Assembly (NCBI GenBank): GCA_964535315.1
Contig: CAZHTS010000091.1
Coordinates: 1 to 17,850 of the forward strand
Reading direction: 5' to 3'
Length of the DNA: 17,850 bases
DNA from: CAZHTS01 sp964535315
GTDB taxonomy: Bacteria; Chloroflexota; Anaerolineae; Anaerolineales; Anaerolineaceae
Part shown: piece by piece, positions 6,658 to 16,400 of the stretch
How the letters are laid out: each line of letters starts with the position of its first letter
How positions within the stretch are numbered: the stretch's first letter is position 1
The notes under the pieces: model-generated
Databases searched by the model: none
What the model saw: the letters and a program-made list of their open reading frames with translations, nothing else
Told to the model about the DNA's origin: nothing
Made by a program: the position numbers and the translations under genes

Positions 6658-7697
6658 CGTACGTCCAGCAGGGCGTCCAGGTAGCGCGTCACCATGCGTT
6701 CCAGGCCAAAGGTGTTTTCGGCATGGCGCCGGGCGGCCAGGCGATATGGGGCGTCATCCTCGAGAATCTCCTGCACGGCGCGGGCCAATCCGCCGATGTC
6801 GGGCGGTTCCAGCTTCCAGTAATTGCTGCCGTAAGGCACCACCCGCCCGCACTCTTCGGTCAGGATTTCGGGCAGAGCGCCGGTGGCAAAGGCCACCACC
6901 GGCAAACCACAGGCCAGCGCCTCGATGACCGAATTGGGACAGGCGGCGTTCAGGTCGGCCGAAAAGAGCACGTGCGCCGAGCGATCCAGATACGGGATGC
7001 GTTCGTGGGGGACGATGCCGGCAAACTGCACCAGGCCGGGCGCCTGGCGCTGCCAGTACACCTTGAGATGCTCGGGAACATCGCCGACAACCATCAACTC
7101 GACCGGCTTGCCCTGGCCGCGGTTGAGATAGTGTACCAGTTCGATGGCGTTCGACAGCCCGGGTTCGTTGCCGCCGCCCAGGTGACCCTCGACCAGCAGC
7201 AGCCGGAAGTGCTCCTGCGGCAGGTCGGCCGGGCCGTCTGGGGTGCAGGTCTGCAAATCGACGCCGTTGTAGATCACCCGCCCGCCGGCTTTCACCGAAC
7301 CATAAACCGTCTGCCACCAGTTACGCGAAAACTGGCTCTGGTAGACGATGCCGTCGGCCAGGTAGCGGCGGATGGTCGCCAGAATCCAGTTGTTGACCTC
7401 GGAACGCAGGGCATGGCGCAGGCCGGTGCGGCGTTTACGATGGATCCAGTTCATGCCATCCAGGCGCTGGACGATGCGCACACCTCGCCGGCGCGCCCGC
7501 CATAGTTCGTGCAGGTGGCGGGTGCCCCCTACTACCAGGATGGCGGCGCAGTCGGGACGACGCGGGTCATGGTGGACACAAAAGCCGCGCTGGCTGAGCC
7601 CAAACTTTAACCGTTCTTGAAAGGAAACCGGGCCCCCTAATCCTTTAAGCTGCGGCAGGATACAGATACTACCAGAAGGTTGGCCGGTTGAATTCAT
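6654..7697 (-). CDS. Glycosyltransferase, GT4/group 1 family
   Basis: This 347-residue protein has a GT-B architecture. The N-terminal half is divergent (ICILPQLKGLGGPVSFQERL, then IVQRLDGMNW and VYQSQFSRNWW). The C-terminal Rossmann half is standard, with GIVPHERIPYLDRSAHVLFSADLNAACPNSVIEALACGLPVVAFATGALPEI broken into its usual blocks. The donor-binding E-x7-E motif keeps the second Glu (E259) but has Ala (A251) at the first position. It should transfer a nucleotide-activated sugar to a glycan or lipid on the cytoplasmic side; donor and acceptor are unknown. It starts 10 bp after the wecB stop, so it is the last gene of the wecC-wecB operon. The only AAGGAG lies in the last codons of wecB, about 16 bp upstream, further than usual. 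Confidence 0.9.
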   Translation of the reverse strand: MNSTGQPSGSICILPQLKGLGGPVSFQERLKFGLSQRGFCVHHDPRRPDCAAILVVGGTRHLHELWRARRRGVRIVQRLDGMNWIHRKRRTGLRHALRSEVNNWILATIRRYLADGIVYQSQFSRNWWQTVYGSVKAGGRVIYNGVDLQTCTPDGPADLPQEHFRLLLVEGHLGGGNEPGLSNAIELVHYLNRGQGKPVELMVVGDVPEHLKVYWQRQAPGLVQFAGIVPHERIPYLDRSAHVLFSADLNAACPNSVIEALACGLPVVAFATGALPEILTEECGRVVPYGSNYWKLEPPDIGGLARAVQEILEDDAPYRLAARRHAENTFGLERMVTRYLDALLDVR

Positions 7698-7707
7698 TCA
7701 GTGAAAA

Positions 7708-8838
7708 TTATTGCTCCTTGAAATCGAGCAGGGCGCGAACGATCCGTTGCGCTGCCTGACCGTCGCCGAAAGGATTGCGGGCCTGCGACATGGCGGCGTA
7801 AGCCTGCGGGTCATCCAGCAGGCGCCGGGCTTCGGCGACGATGCGATCGGGCCGGGTGCCCACCAGTTTGAGCACCCCGGCCTGCACGCCCTCCGGGCGT
7901 TCGGTGACCTCGCGCAGCACCAACGCCGGTATCCCCATGCTGGTGGCTTCTTCCTGAATGCCGCCCGAATCGGTCAAGACCAGGGTGGCGGCGCGCAGCA
8001 GGTGCACCATCGGCAGGTAATCCTGCGGCGGGAGCAGGTGGATGTTGGCCACGTCGCCCAACAGGCGGTAGACCGGCTCCTGCACGTTGGGGTTGAGGTG
8101 CACCGGGTAGATCAGGCACAGCCGGTCGGCGTACGTCTCGGCCAGCGTGCGCAGCGCGGCGCAGATATCTTCCAGCGGGCGCCCAAAATTCTCGCGGCGG
8201 TGGGCGGTGACCAGCACCAGGCGCCGCCCGCCAGGGGCAACGCCACATTCCGCCAGCAGCGTCTGCACCTCGGGCGGGGGCGGGTAGCTGACGATGGTAT
8301 GCAGGGCGTCCACCACCGGGTTGCCGGTGACCAGGATGCGCCAGTCCGGCACCCCCTCGCGCAGCAGGTTCTGGCGGCTGTGTTCGGTTGGGGCGAAGTG
8401 CAAATCGGCCGTCACCCCGGCCACCCGCCGGTTGATCTCTTCTGGGAAGGGCTGCCATTTATCGCCGGTGCGCAAACCGGCCTCGACGTGTCCGACGCGC
8501 ACGCGGCGGTAATAGCCCAGCAGCGCCGTCGCCATCACCGTGGTGGTGTCGCCCTGCACCAGCAGCCAATCGGGGGCCAGGTCGGCCAGCACGGGGTCGA
8601 GGTGGGTGAAGATACTGGCGGTTAGCTGCGCCAGCGATTGGTTGGGGCGCATCAGGTTGAGGTCTACGTCGGGGTGAATGGCAAACAGGTTGAGCACCTG
8701 GTCGAGCATCTGGCGATGTTGGGCGGTCACCACCACCTTCGCCTCGATGCCGGGCTGCGCCGCCAGGGCGGCCACCACCGGCGCCATCTTTACCGCTTCA
8801 GGACGAGTGCCAAAAATAGAAAGGACTTTGAGGGTCAT
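7708..8838 (-). CDS. wecB: UDP-N-acetylglucosamine 2-epimerase (non-hydrolysing)
   Basis: This 376-residue enzyme interconverts UDP-GlcNAc and UDP-ManNAc. The N-terminus VLSIFGTRPEAVKMAPVV is the family signature. The residues matching the E. coli catalytic set are all visible: D97 (QGDTTT), E119 (GHVEAGLRTGD), E133 (PFPEEINRR) and H213 (TAHRRENFGRP). The UDP-binding block LTDSGGIQEEA and the TERPEGV segment are also intact. Length equals the E. coli enzyme's. It follows wecC with a 22-bp gap and precedes the glycosyltransferase by 10 bp. Its ribosome binding site is only a weak GGA. The pairing with wecC indicates UDP-ManNAcA as the end product. Confidence 0.95.
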   Translation of the reverse strand: MTLKVLSIFGTRPEAVKMAPVVAALAAQPGIEAKVVVTAQHRQMLDQVLNLFAIHPDVDLNLMRPNQSLAQLTASIFTHLDPVLADLAPDWLLVQGDTTTVMATALLGYYRRVRVGHVEAGLRTGDKWQPFPEEINRRVAGVTADLHFAPTEHSRQNLLREGVPDWRILVTGNPVVDALHTIVSYPPPPEVQTLLAECGVAPGGRRLVLVTAHRRENFGRPLEDICAALRTLAETYADRLCLIYPVHLNPNVQEPVYRLLGDVANIHLLPPQDYLPMVHLLRAATLVLTDSGGIQEEATSMGIPALVLREVTERPEGVQAGVLKLVGTRPDRIVAEARRLLDDPQAYAAMSQARNPFGDGQAAQRIVRALLDFKEQ

Positions 8839-8860
8839 AGGGGTTCCGTAAGGGTTGCCA

Positions 8861-10147
8861 TCAGGCGTCCGGCGGGCGGCCTACCCCCAGCCGGTACACC
8901 TTGAAACCGGCGGCCTGCCAGCGCTCTCGTTCCCATCCGTTGACGGCGTCGATCACCGTCCGGGCAGGGGTGCAGGCCGCAATTTGCTGCGGGTCGAGCT
9001 GGCGCAGTTCAGCGTGGCCGACCAGCAGGATCAATGCATCCGCATCTGGCAATGCCTCAGCCAGCGTGGCGCCGGAAGCCAGGCCGCCTTCGTTGAAATC
9101 GGTCTTGAAGGGTTCAAAGGCGCGCACTTCGGCGCCGGCCTGTTGGAGCAGATGGCAAATTTCAATTGCCGGGCTCTCGCGCAGGTCGTCGACGTCGGGC
9201 TTGAAGGATAGCCCAAGCGCGGCGATGCGTTTGCCGTGCAGGTCGCCCAGGGCGCGCTGCACCAGTTGTAACACGAAATGTGGCTGCGAGTCGTTGACCC
9301 GCCGGGCGGTGTGTACCAGCGGGGTCAGGTCGGGGGCAGCTTCGACCAGGAACCAGGGATCGACGCTGATGCAGTGCCCACCCACGCCGGGGCCGGGGTT
9401 GAGGATGCGCACGCGCGGGTGGCGATTGGCCAGAGCGATGGCTTCCCATACGTCCACCCCGAAACGGTCGGCCAGACGCGAGAACTCGTTGGCGATGGCG
9501 ATGTTGATGTCGCGATAGGTGTTTTCCATCAACTTGACCATCTCGGCCGTGGTGGCGTCGGTGAGGATGATTTCGCCGCGCACGAAGGTGGCGTACAGAT
9601 CGCGGCCGGCTTCGGCCGAGGCGCGGTTGACGCCGCCGATGACGCGGGCGTTTTCGGTCAGTTCGCGCAGAATCTGGCCGGGCAGCACCCGTTCGGGGCT
9701 GTAGGCCAGCAAAAAGTCTGCCCCTGCCTTAAGCCCTGAACGCTCTAGAATGGGGGCCACCAGGCCGGTGGTGGTTTGCGGCGGCGAGGTCGATTCCAGC
9801 ACCACCAGGTTGCCGGGGCGCAGGTACGGCAGGATAGCCTCGGTGGCGGATTGCACAAAACGCATGTCGGCGCGTTTGTCGTCGTAAAAAGGTGTGGGCA
9901 CGGCGATGATGAAAGCATCCGCCGCCTGGGGCGCCTGGCTCACCGTCAGGCGACCGGAGCGCAGGGCCTCTTCGGCCAGATCGCCCAGACCGGGTTCGTA
10001 AATATGCACATGCCCGTTTTGCAGGCTGGCGACAATATCAGGGTTGACGTCTACCCCCAATACCTGAACGCCATGCGCAGCCAGTGTGCTGGCCGTAGGC
10101 AGGCCGATGTAACCCAACCCGAGAACACAAACTTTTTGAAAGTTCAC
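8861..10147 (-). CDS. wecC: UDP-N-acetyl-D-mannosamine dehydrogenase
   Basis: This 428-residue enzyme is an NAD-dependent UDP-sugar dehydrogenase. Next to wecB it should oxidise UDP-ManNAc to UDP-ManNAcA in two steps. It has the Rossmann motif G10-L-G-Y-I-G15, the lysine/asparagine helix EMVKLMENTYRDINIAIANE, and the active-site Cys259 in GVGGHCISVDPWF. FKPDVDDLRESPA marks the C-terminal nucleotide-sugar domain. I choose the GTG start at 10147. GAGGAG (CTCCTC on the plus strand, 10153-10158) stands five bases before it, and the protein then begins FQKVCVLGLGYIG like the family. The frame extends ten codons further to an ATG at 10177, but that start would swallow the ribosome binding site. It is the first gene of the minus-strand operon. 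Confidence 0.93.
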   Translation of the reverse strand: MNFQKVCVLGLGYIGLPTASTLAAHGVQVLGVDVNPDIVASLQNGHVHIYEPGLGDLAEEALRSGRLTVSQAPQAADAFIIAVPTPFYDDKRADMRFVQSATEAILPYLRPGNLVVLESTSPPQTTTGLVAPILERSGLKAGADFLLAYSPERVLPGQILRELTENARVIGGVNRASAEAGRDLYATFVRGEIILTDATTAEMVKLMENTYRDINIAIANEFSRLADRFGVDVWEAIALANRHPRVRILNPGPGVGGHCISVDPWFLVEAAPDLTPLVHTARRVNDSQPHFVLQLVQRALGDLHGKRIAALGLSFKPDVDDLRESPAIEICHLLQQAGAEVRAFEPFKTDFNEGGLASGATLAEALPDADALILLVGHAELRQLDPQQIAACTPARTVIDAVNGWERERWQAAGFKVYRLGVGRPPDA

Positions 10148-10180
10148 AGTCGCTCCTCGAAGAGAGATAATGCGCAAACT

Positions 10181-10209
10181 ATTATGCCATAACTGTCATG
10201 GCTTGCGAA
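10181..10209 (-). promoter_or_regulatory. Candidate promoter of the wecC-wecB-glycosyltransferase operon
   Basis: Read on the minus strand, TTCGCA (4 of 6 to TTGACA) at 10204-10209 and CATAAT (5 of 6) at 10181-10186 are separated by 17 bp. The -10 box lies about 33 bp before the chosen GTG start of wecC. Consensus match only. Confidence 0.45.
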
Positions 10210-10246
10210 GGGCGTAAATCAACACACCGCCTGCGACTTAAACAGG

Positions 10247-10279
10247 ACGAAATTGAAACGAAATTGCAACGAAACTGCA
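10247..10279 (+). promoter_or_regulatory. Three tandem 11-bp direct repeats, candidate activator-binding site
   Basis: ACGAAATTGAA (10247-10257), ACGAAATTGCA (10258-10268) and ACGAAACTGCA (10269-10279) run head to tail without spacers; shared consensus ACGAAAYTGMA. One repeat per helical turn puts all units on one face of the DNA. The array ends 9 bp before the -35 element at 10289. Direct repeats of 11 bp are the usual target of OmpR/PhoB-type winged-helix regulators and of SARP-type activators. No such regulator gene is in the window, so the binding protein is unknown. It could serve the giant surface-protein gene, the divergent wecC operon, or both. Confidence 0.6.
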
Positions 10280-10288
10280 AGGTGTAAA

Positions 10289-10318
10289 TTGTTTTAATAT
10301 TATATTTAAGTTTATAAT
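10289..10318 (+). promoter_or_regulatory. Candidate promoter of the giant surface-protein gene
   Basis: A perfect TATAAT is at 10313-10318 and TTGTTT (3 of 6 to TTGACA) at 10289-10294, 18 bp apart, in a strongly AT-rich stretch that stands out from the GC-rich surroundings. A weak -35 with direct repeats immediately upstream suits an activator-dependent promoter. Transcription would start near 10325, giving a leader of roughly 145 nt. Confidence 0.5.
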
Positions 10319-10341
10319 AAATGTAGACTGGAAAGAGCTTC

Positions 10342-10429
10342 GGGTAAAAAACCCCTGTAGTTTTTAATCGTTATATTGCATCCGCGCCATCCATCGAATA
10401 GTTGGATGGTGGTGTCGTTTTATTTTTTT
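10342..10429 (+). promoter_or_regulatory. Structured 5' leader with two hairpins and U tracts (possible attenuator)
   Basis: The first hairpin is GGGT-AAAAA-ACCC (10342-10354), with TTTTT following at 10361-10365. The second pairs CCATCCA (10387-10393) with TGGATGG (10403-10409), extendable by about two pairs, and is followed by GTTTTATTTTTTT at 10417-10429. In both cases about six or seven bases separate stem and U tract, so neither is a textbook terminator. The region lies between the promoter and the ribosome binding site at 10457-10463. I do not recognise a known riboswitch class in it. Confidence 0.35.
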
Positions 10430-10468
10430 CCGATTGCTCCAGTCAATATTTGAGGTGGAGGAGAGAAT

Positions 10469-13400
10469 ATGCAGAGGGAATACAGGTTGGCCAAAGGTAT
10501 GCGCACTTTATCGGTCTTCTTTGGTGAATTATTCTTCCGCAGTCAACACAACGTCCTGCCGCTCTGGCTGGCTGCCGCGTTGATTGCCACGCTGGTCTGG
10601 GCGCTGCCGGGACGCACGCCGCCCCAGGTGGCGCAGGCGCGTCCACTATACGCCCCGGTGCCGTCGGTCTCGTTGAGCATGCCAGACCCCATTATGCTGG
10701 GTGAAGATTTCACCTTCACCGCCACGTTTGAAAACCCGGGCTCCACCGGGTACGGGCCGTTTATCGACATGGTCTTCCCGGTCAACGGCGCCGACGGGGC
10801 GGCCGGCACTCAGACCCCGGATGGCATCGATTTCGTCAGCGCCACTTATCTGGGCGTGGCGGTCGAAACCACGGTGCTGACCTTTGACGCCAGCGGCAAC
10901 GCCACCCACCCCTACGCCCGCGACGCCGCCGGCAATTATTGGGTCGTCACCGGCACGCCGGGCGACAAGCTGGTGGTGATGCGCCTGCCGTTTGGCTCGG
11001 TCGTCGCCGGGCAGCCCCCGATCGACGTCAAGATCACCGCCCACATGAGCAACCTGGCCGATCTGAACACCGCCCAGCATCTCAAATATCGCGGCGGTTT
11101 TATGTTCGGCAGCACCGCCCTGGACGACTGGTGCTGCGACCCGGTGCTGGCCGACCCGGCCGTCAACACCAGCAACAGCTGGCCGGACCAGCCGGTCAAC
11201 CCGCAGTTGATCAACCTGAGCAAGGAATACATTGGGCCTGAGGAAGAAACCGCCACCGGCCCCAACTATTTGCGCCGCTTCCGTATCCTGGTAGACATCG
11301 CCAGTGGCCAGACCGTCACCAACCTGGAAGTGACCGACCTGCTGGCCAACAACATCGCCTACCACGCCCTGGTCTCCAGCAGCCCGGGCTCCACCGCCGT
11401 GGCCACCCCCACCATCGACGCCCCGGCCAACCCGCCCAACAATGAACTGACCCGGCGCTTCGCCTCGGTAACCGGCGGCCCGGGCAATAATGATGCCGTC
11501 ATCGAATTCAGCTTCTTTGTGCCGTATGTAGACGCCGACGGCAACCCGGTGCTGGTACCCGCCAGCGGCGGCGACGTGACCATCCACAACCAGGCCGACG
11601 TGGAGGGCAGTTGGACGCCCGTCGACGGCCGCGACCCGGTCAGCACCGCCACCGCCGGCGTCGGTATCGGTGTCCCGATGACGCACAAGTCCATCGCCAT
11701 CCAGAAGGGTGTGGAGAACGATACCGACACCAATAATTCGCCCGGCGATGTGCTGAAATACACGCTCGAATTTCAGGTCTCCGATTTCTTCGGGTTGCAA
11801 AATATCGTCATCGAGGATGTTCTCTCCGATGGTCTGCGCTTCGATCCCAGCCGCCCCCCCACGTTGCAAATCGCCGGCAACCAGTTCACCCTGCCGGCAG
11901 CCGCTATAAACGCCGCCAACTACAGCGAAGACCTCTCGCAGATTGGCAACGATAGCGACCCGGCTACCGATGGCAGCACCCTGCTGACCTTCCGCGTCTC
12001 GGATGAACTGCTCAGCCGCAGCCGGCCCAACGGCTGGATGATCGGCGGCTGTGTACCGGTGGCCGCCGACGGCGCCAGCGGCGGCACCGGCGGCAGCGCC
12101 CCGGACTGCGCCGGCTACAATAACGGTGAAACGACCGGTACGCTGGTGTTCTACGCCATCGTCCAGGAAGAGTTTACCGACACCTACGACCCCGGCGACC
12201 CGTCCGTCGACCAGGGCGACGCCCTCGCCAACAACGTGACCATCACCGGCACGATCCTCAACAATTCTGACCTGAGCGCCACCACCAATCCGGAGAGCGA
12301 TACCAGCGGCGCGGCGGTCAACATCAAGCACAGCAAAATCTCCAAGGATGTGTACGCCATCAACGGCTCGACCTCGTTCAGCACGCCGATCAAAGTCACG
12401 CCGCAGGATACCGTCACCTACCGCATCAAGTATGAACTGCCCACCAGCGATTTCGAAAATCTGATGATCAGCGACTATCTGCCGCTGCCGGTGTTCAGTT
12501 CGAGCGAGATCACGGCCTTCAGCAACACGCAGTGCGGCGTACCCACCGCAGGCAACGCCTGCCTGGGGCCGTTGGATACCTATCATGCCCTGACCAACGC
12601 CGTTTCACCGTCCTTCAGCGCGTCTGGCGGCGATAACAGCCTGACCTTCGACTACGGCGACTACGATTACGCCGACAACCCCGCCAGCGTGATCGATCTG
12701 TTGTTCACCGTCACCGTACGCCCCGACCCCTTTGCCGACAAATTGTTCCTGACCAACCAGGCGCACGCCCAGGAAGGCTCGACCAACTCCGGCACCTCGA
12801 AGGCCGACGGCATCGTTCAGATCGAACTGACCGAACCTTATCTGGTGCACAAGAAGGGCGTGGTGGCCAGCGACAACACTGCCGCCATCTACAACCCGGC
12901 CACCCCCGGCCCGGTGAGTTTCAACGCCCCCGGCACGGCCGGCATCCGGTGGAGCGGCACCGTCACCTCGCAGCTGCTGGCCACCACCCCGATCAACAGC
13001 AACATCTCGGGGGTGGATGGCGGCGATTTGGTCAGCTTTGCGCTGGTGGTTGAGAACCAGGGTACCAGCGGCAAGGGCGCCTTCGACATTCGCCTGAAAG
13101 AAGTGCTGCCGGCCGGTTTCATCATTCCCCCCAGCGGGGCGGGCCTGAACCTGAGCATCTACAACGGCGCCGGCGCTCCGGTCAGCTACACCGACCTGGG
13201 CGGCGGGTTGTTTGGCAACGGTATCGAACTCAACGATCCCGGCACCGGCACGGGCGTGTGCCAGGCGCACGCCCTCAACAGCGGCAACAACATCGCCATC
13301 GTCGTCTACGATCTGATGGTCGACCCCAGCGTGGCTGCCGGCACGGTGATCCAGAACGTCAGCACCCTGTTCAACTACGCCGGCACCGAGGGCGGCCCGG

Positions 13401-16400
13401 ATTTCACCGGCACCACCAACGACCTGACCGACACAGCTCAGACCACCATCAGCAACCCGCTGCTGACCACCAAGACGCTGACCGGCACGGAGATCAACAA
13501 CACCGCCAACAACAACACTCAGGCGGTCATCGGCGAGCTTCTTACCTATCAGATCTCGCTCGTCATGGGCGAGGGTCTGACCCCCAACCTGCGGGTCATC
13601 GACATGCTCGACACCGGCCTGGCGCTGGTGCAGTGCGATTCAATCACCACCACCGGCGGGGTGACCACCGACGCCGCCGGCGGCTTTGCCGGGGCGTGCA
13701 GCAGCCCGACCTACAACGCCGGGACGCGCCAGATTACCTTTAACCTGGGCAACGTCACCAACGCCGACAACGACGCCGACGCCGAGACCATCGTGATTAC
13801 TTACCGGGTGGTGGTCACCAACGTGGCCGCCAACCAGCAGAACATCCAGCGGCGCAATTCGGCGCGCGCTTACTGGGGCGCCAGCGGCAGCAGCCCAAGC
13901 GCCGCGCGCGCCGCCAACGTGCTCATCCGGGAACCGCAACTCAGCACCGCCAAGGTGGCCACGATCAACGGCGGCACTTCGGGTTTCGCCGGGCAAACGG
14001 TGAACTACACCCTGTGCCTGCGCCATCCCGGCACAGCCGCCTCGGCCCCCTGCCCGGCGGCGGGCGCCGCATTGAGCTACGACACCGACGCCTTCGATGT
14101 GACCGTCTCTGACCCGCTGCCCAGGGGTTCAGGCGGCGACTCGTTGATCCTCGGCCCCAGCTTCGCGGTCAGTGATTCGGCCGGAACGGTTACCGCCGCC
14201 GACTTCGAACTGGTCGGCTCCGACGCCGCCGGCTGGACGCTGCAAACCAGACCCGGGGTGAGTTTCGATTTCCCGCTCAGCACCAGCCGGGTGATCAAGG
14301 TCACCATCGGCGGCACGCTTTCCAGCAGCGCCATCGTGGGCAGCACGATCACCAACACTGCCACCACACGCTGGAGCAGCCTGGACGGCGAACCCGGCCA
14401 GCGTTCGACACTCGAGGCCACCTCCACCGAGCGTACCGGCAGCGGCACGGCGCCCAACGATTACGTCAGTACCGGTTCGGGCTCCTTTACCGTCACCACG
14501 CCCACCTCCACCAAGATCATCACCAGCACCGATCAGGCCTTCACCCCCGATGCCCCCAGCCCGCTGGTGGCGGTCGGCGAACGCATTCACTACCGCGTCA
14601 CCTACTCCATTCCTCAGGGCACCGCCTATCGTATGCAGTTGATCGATACGCTTGACCCTGGGCTGGCCTTTGTCGGCTGCGACAGCATCACCGCCGACCC
14701 TAAACTGTCGTCCTCGCTTTCCCCACAGTTCTCGTGCGCCAACGCCAGCTTCAACACCGGCGGCTCGATCATGACTTTGCCCTTCGGCAACGTGGTCAAC
14801 AGCGATACCGACGCCGGCCACACCGAATATCTGGTGGTCGAGTATACGGCCGTGGTGCTCAACGCCGCCACCGTCAACCGCGGCTCGACCCACAACAACA
14901 CCGCCGTGCTGGAATGGTACACCGCCGCCACCGGCGGGACGCGCATCACCGTCGCCGGCAGTTCTCCAGACGTGACCGTGCTCGAACCTGAACTGCACGT
15001 GACCAAGACGCTGCAAAAGAAAAATGCCGGCGACCCCGGCGACGCCGGCGACGAATATACCGTCACCATCGATATCCAGCATACCGCCAGCTCAAACACC
15101 GACGCCTATAACGTGGTGTGGAACGACCCGCTGCCGGCCGGCATGGTCTACACCAGCGGCACGCTGACCCAGGTTTCCGGCCCGGCGGTCACATTAAACC
15201 CCGCCGCGCCCGCCCCGCTGACCGCTTCATGGGCTTCCTTCCCGGCCGGCGCCAGCGCCCAGTTGCAGTTTGAGGTTACCCTGGCGCAGTCGGTTTTGCC
15301 GGACGAGACCATCACCAACACCGCCAACGTCACCTACACCAGCCTGCCCGGCGACGTTTCGACGCCGCTCTCCACTTACAATAACCAGTCGATCGAACGC
15401 AGCGGCGACACCAGCCAGGCCTGTTGTTCGACCGCCAACGATTACCGCCATCAGACCTCGGCGCAGGTCACCATCGGTTCCCCTACCTTTGTCAAGAGCC
15501 TCGCCGGCAGTTCGGCGGTACACACCACCGACCCCAACGTTACCATTGGCGAGGTGGTCAGCTATGATCTGGTCGTCACCCTGCCTGAAGGCACCGCCGG
15601 CCCGTTTGAAATCACCGACAACATCCCGATGGGAATGGATTACGTCGACGGCTCGCTGGTCGTCGTCCCCGGCACGTTTAACGGCGCCTTTAACAATGGC
15701 AGCGTCAGCGGCGGCGCCGGCAACGGCGACGACGTCACCTTCCACTTCGACAGCGTGGTGACCACCGCCGACGACGACATCACCAACAACAGTTTCACCC
15801 TGCGCTATCAGGCGCTGGTGCTGAACGAAGCCAGCAACACCGGCCAGCCCGCCACCACCCTGAGCAACCGCGCCAGCCTGCAAATCGGCAGTGGGCCGGT
15901 GTACGAACCCACCCCGGTGGATCTGACCGTGGTCGAGCCTAAACTGGAGATCAGCAAGGCGTACACCGACGACAAGGCCGGCGTCAACGACCCGGTCGAG
16001 ATCACCCTGACCGTGCGCAACACCGGCAGCAGCGACGCCTACGAAATTGCCCTGGAGGACGCTCTGCCCAAGGCCAATTTCAACAACGTGACGCTGACCA
16101 CCACCCCGCCCGATTTCACCGGAACGGTGGTCGATACCGTCACCGCCTGGACGGTGCGCTACACTTCGAACGGCGCTGCGCCCCTGCCGCCCGGTGAGAC
16201 GCGCACCTTCGTCTTCACCGCCAAGGTGATCGCCATTAACGATGGGGACGTCTTGACCAACACCGCCAACATCACCCAGGCCACCACCCTGCCGGGCAGC
16301 GACCTCAACGAGCGCGACGAGCCCGACAGCAGCGGCAGCGACGACCTGACCGGCATCGCCCCTAACCTGGCGCTGGACAAGGACGATGGTCTCACCACCG

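Noticed and set aside
6609..8625. Plus-strand frames opposite the glycosyltransferase and wecB (6609-7505 and 7711-8625)
   Set aside because: The minus-strand proteins show complete family motifs; the plus-strand products show none and lack ribosome binding sites.
10148..10177. Upstream ATG for wecC at 10177
   Set aside because: The ten added residues are unlike the family, and the strong GAGGAG lies inside them, five bases before the GTG at 10147.
10247..10279. Start of a CRISPR array
   Set aside because: The units are 11 bp with no spacers, too short and directly abutting, so they are a tandem direct repeat and not a CRISPR.
10646..12586. Long minus-strand open frame (646 codons) opposite the giant gene
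   Set aside because: It is a mirror of GC-rich codon use on the plus strand. Its translation is a low-complexity Gly/Ala/Val/Arg/His string with no domain, while the plus frame gives a clean signal peptide and repeated domains.
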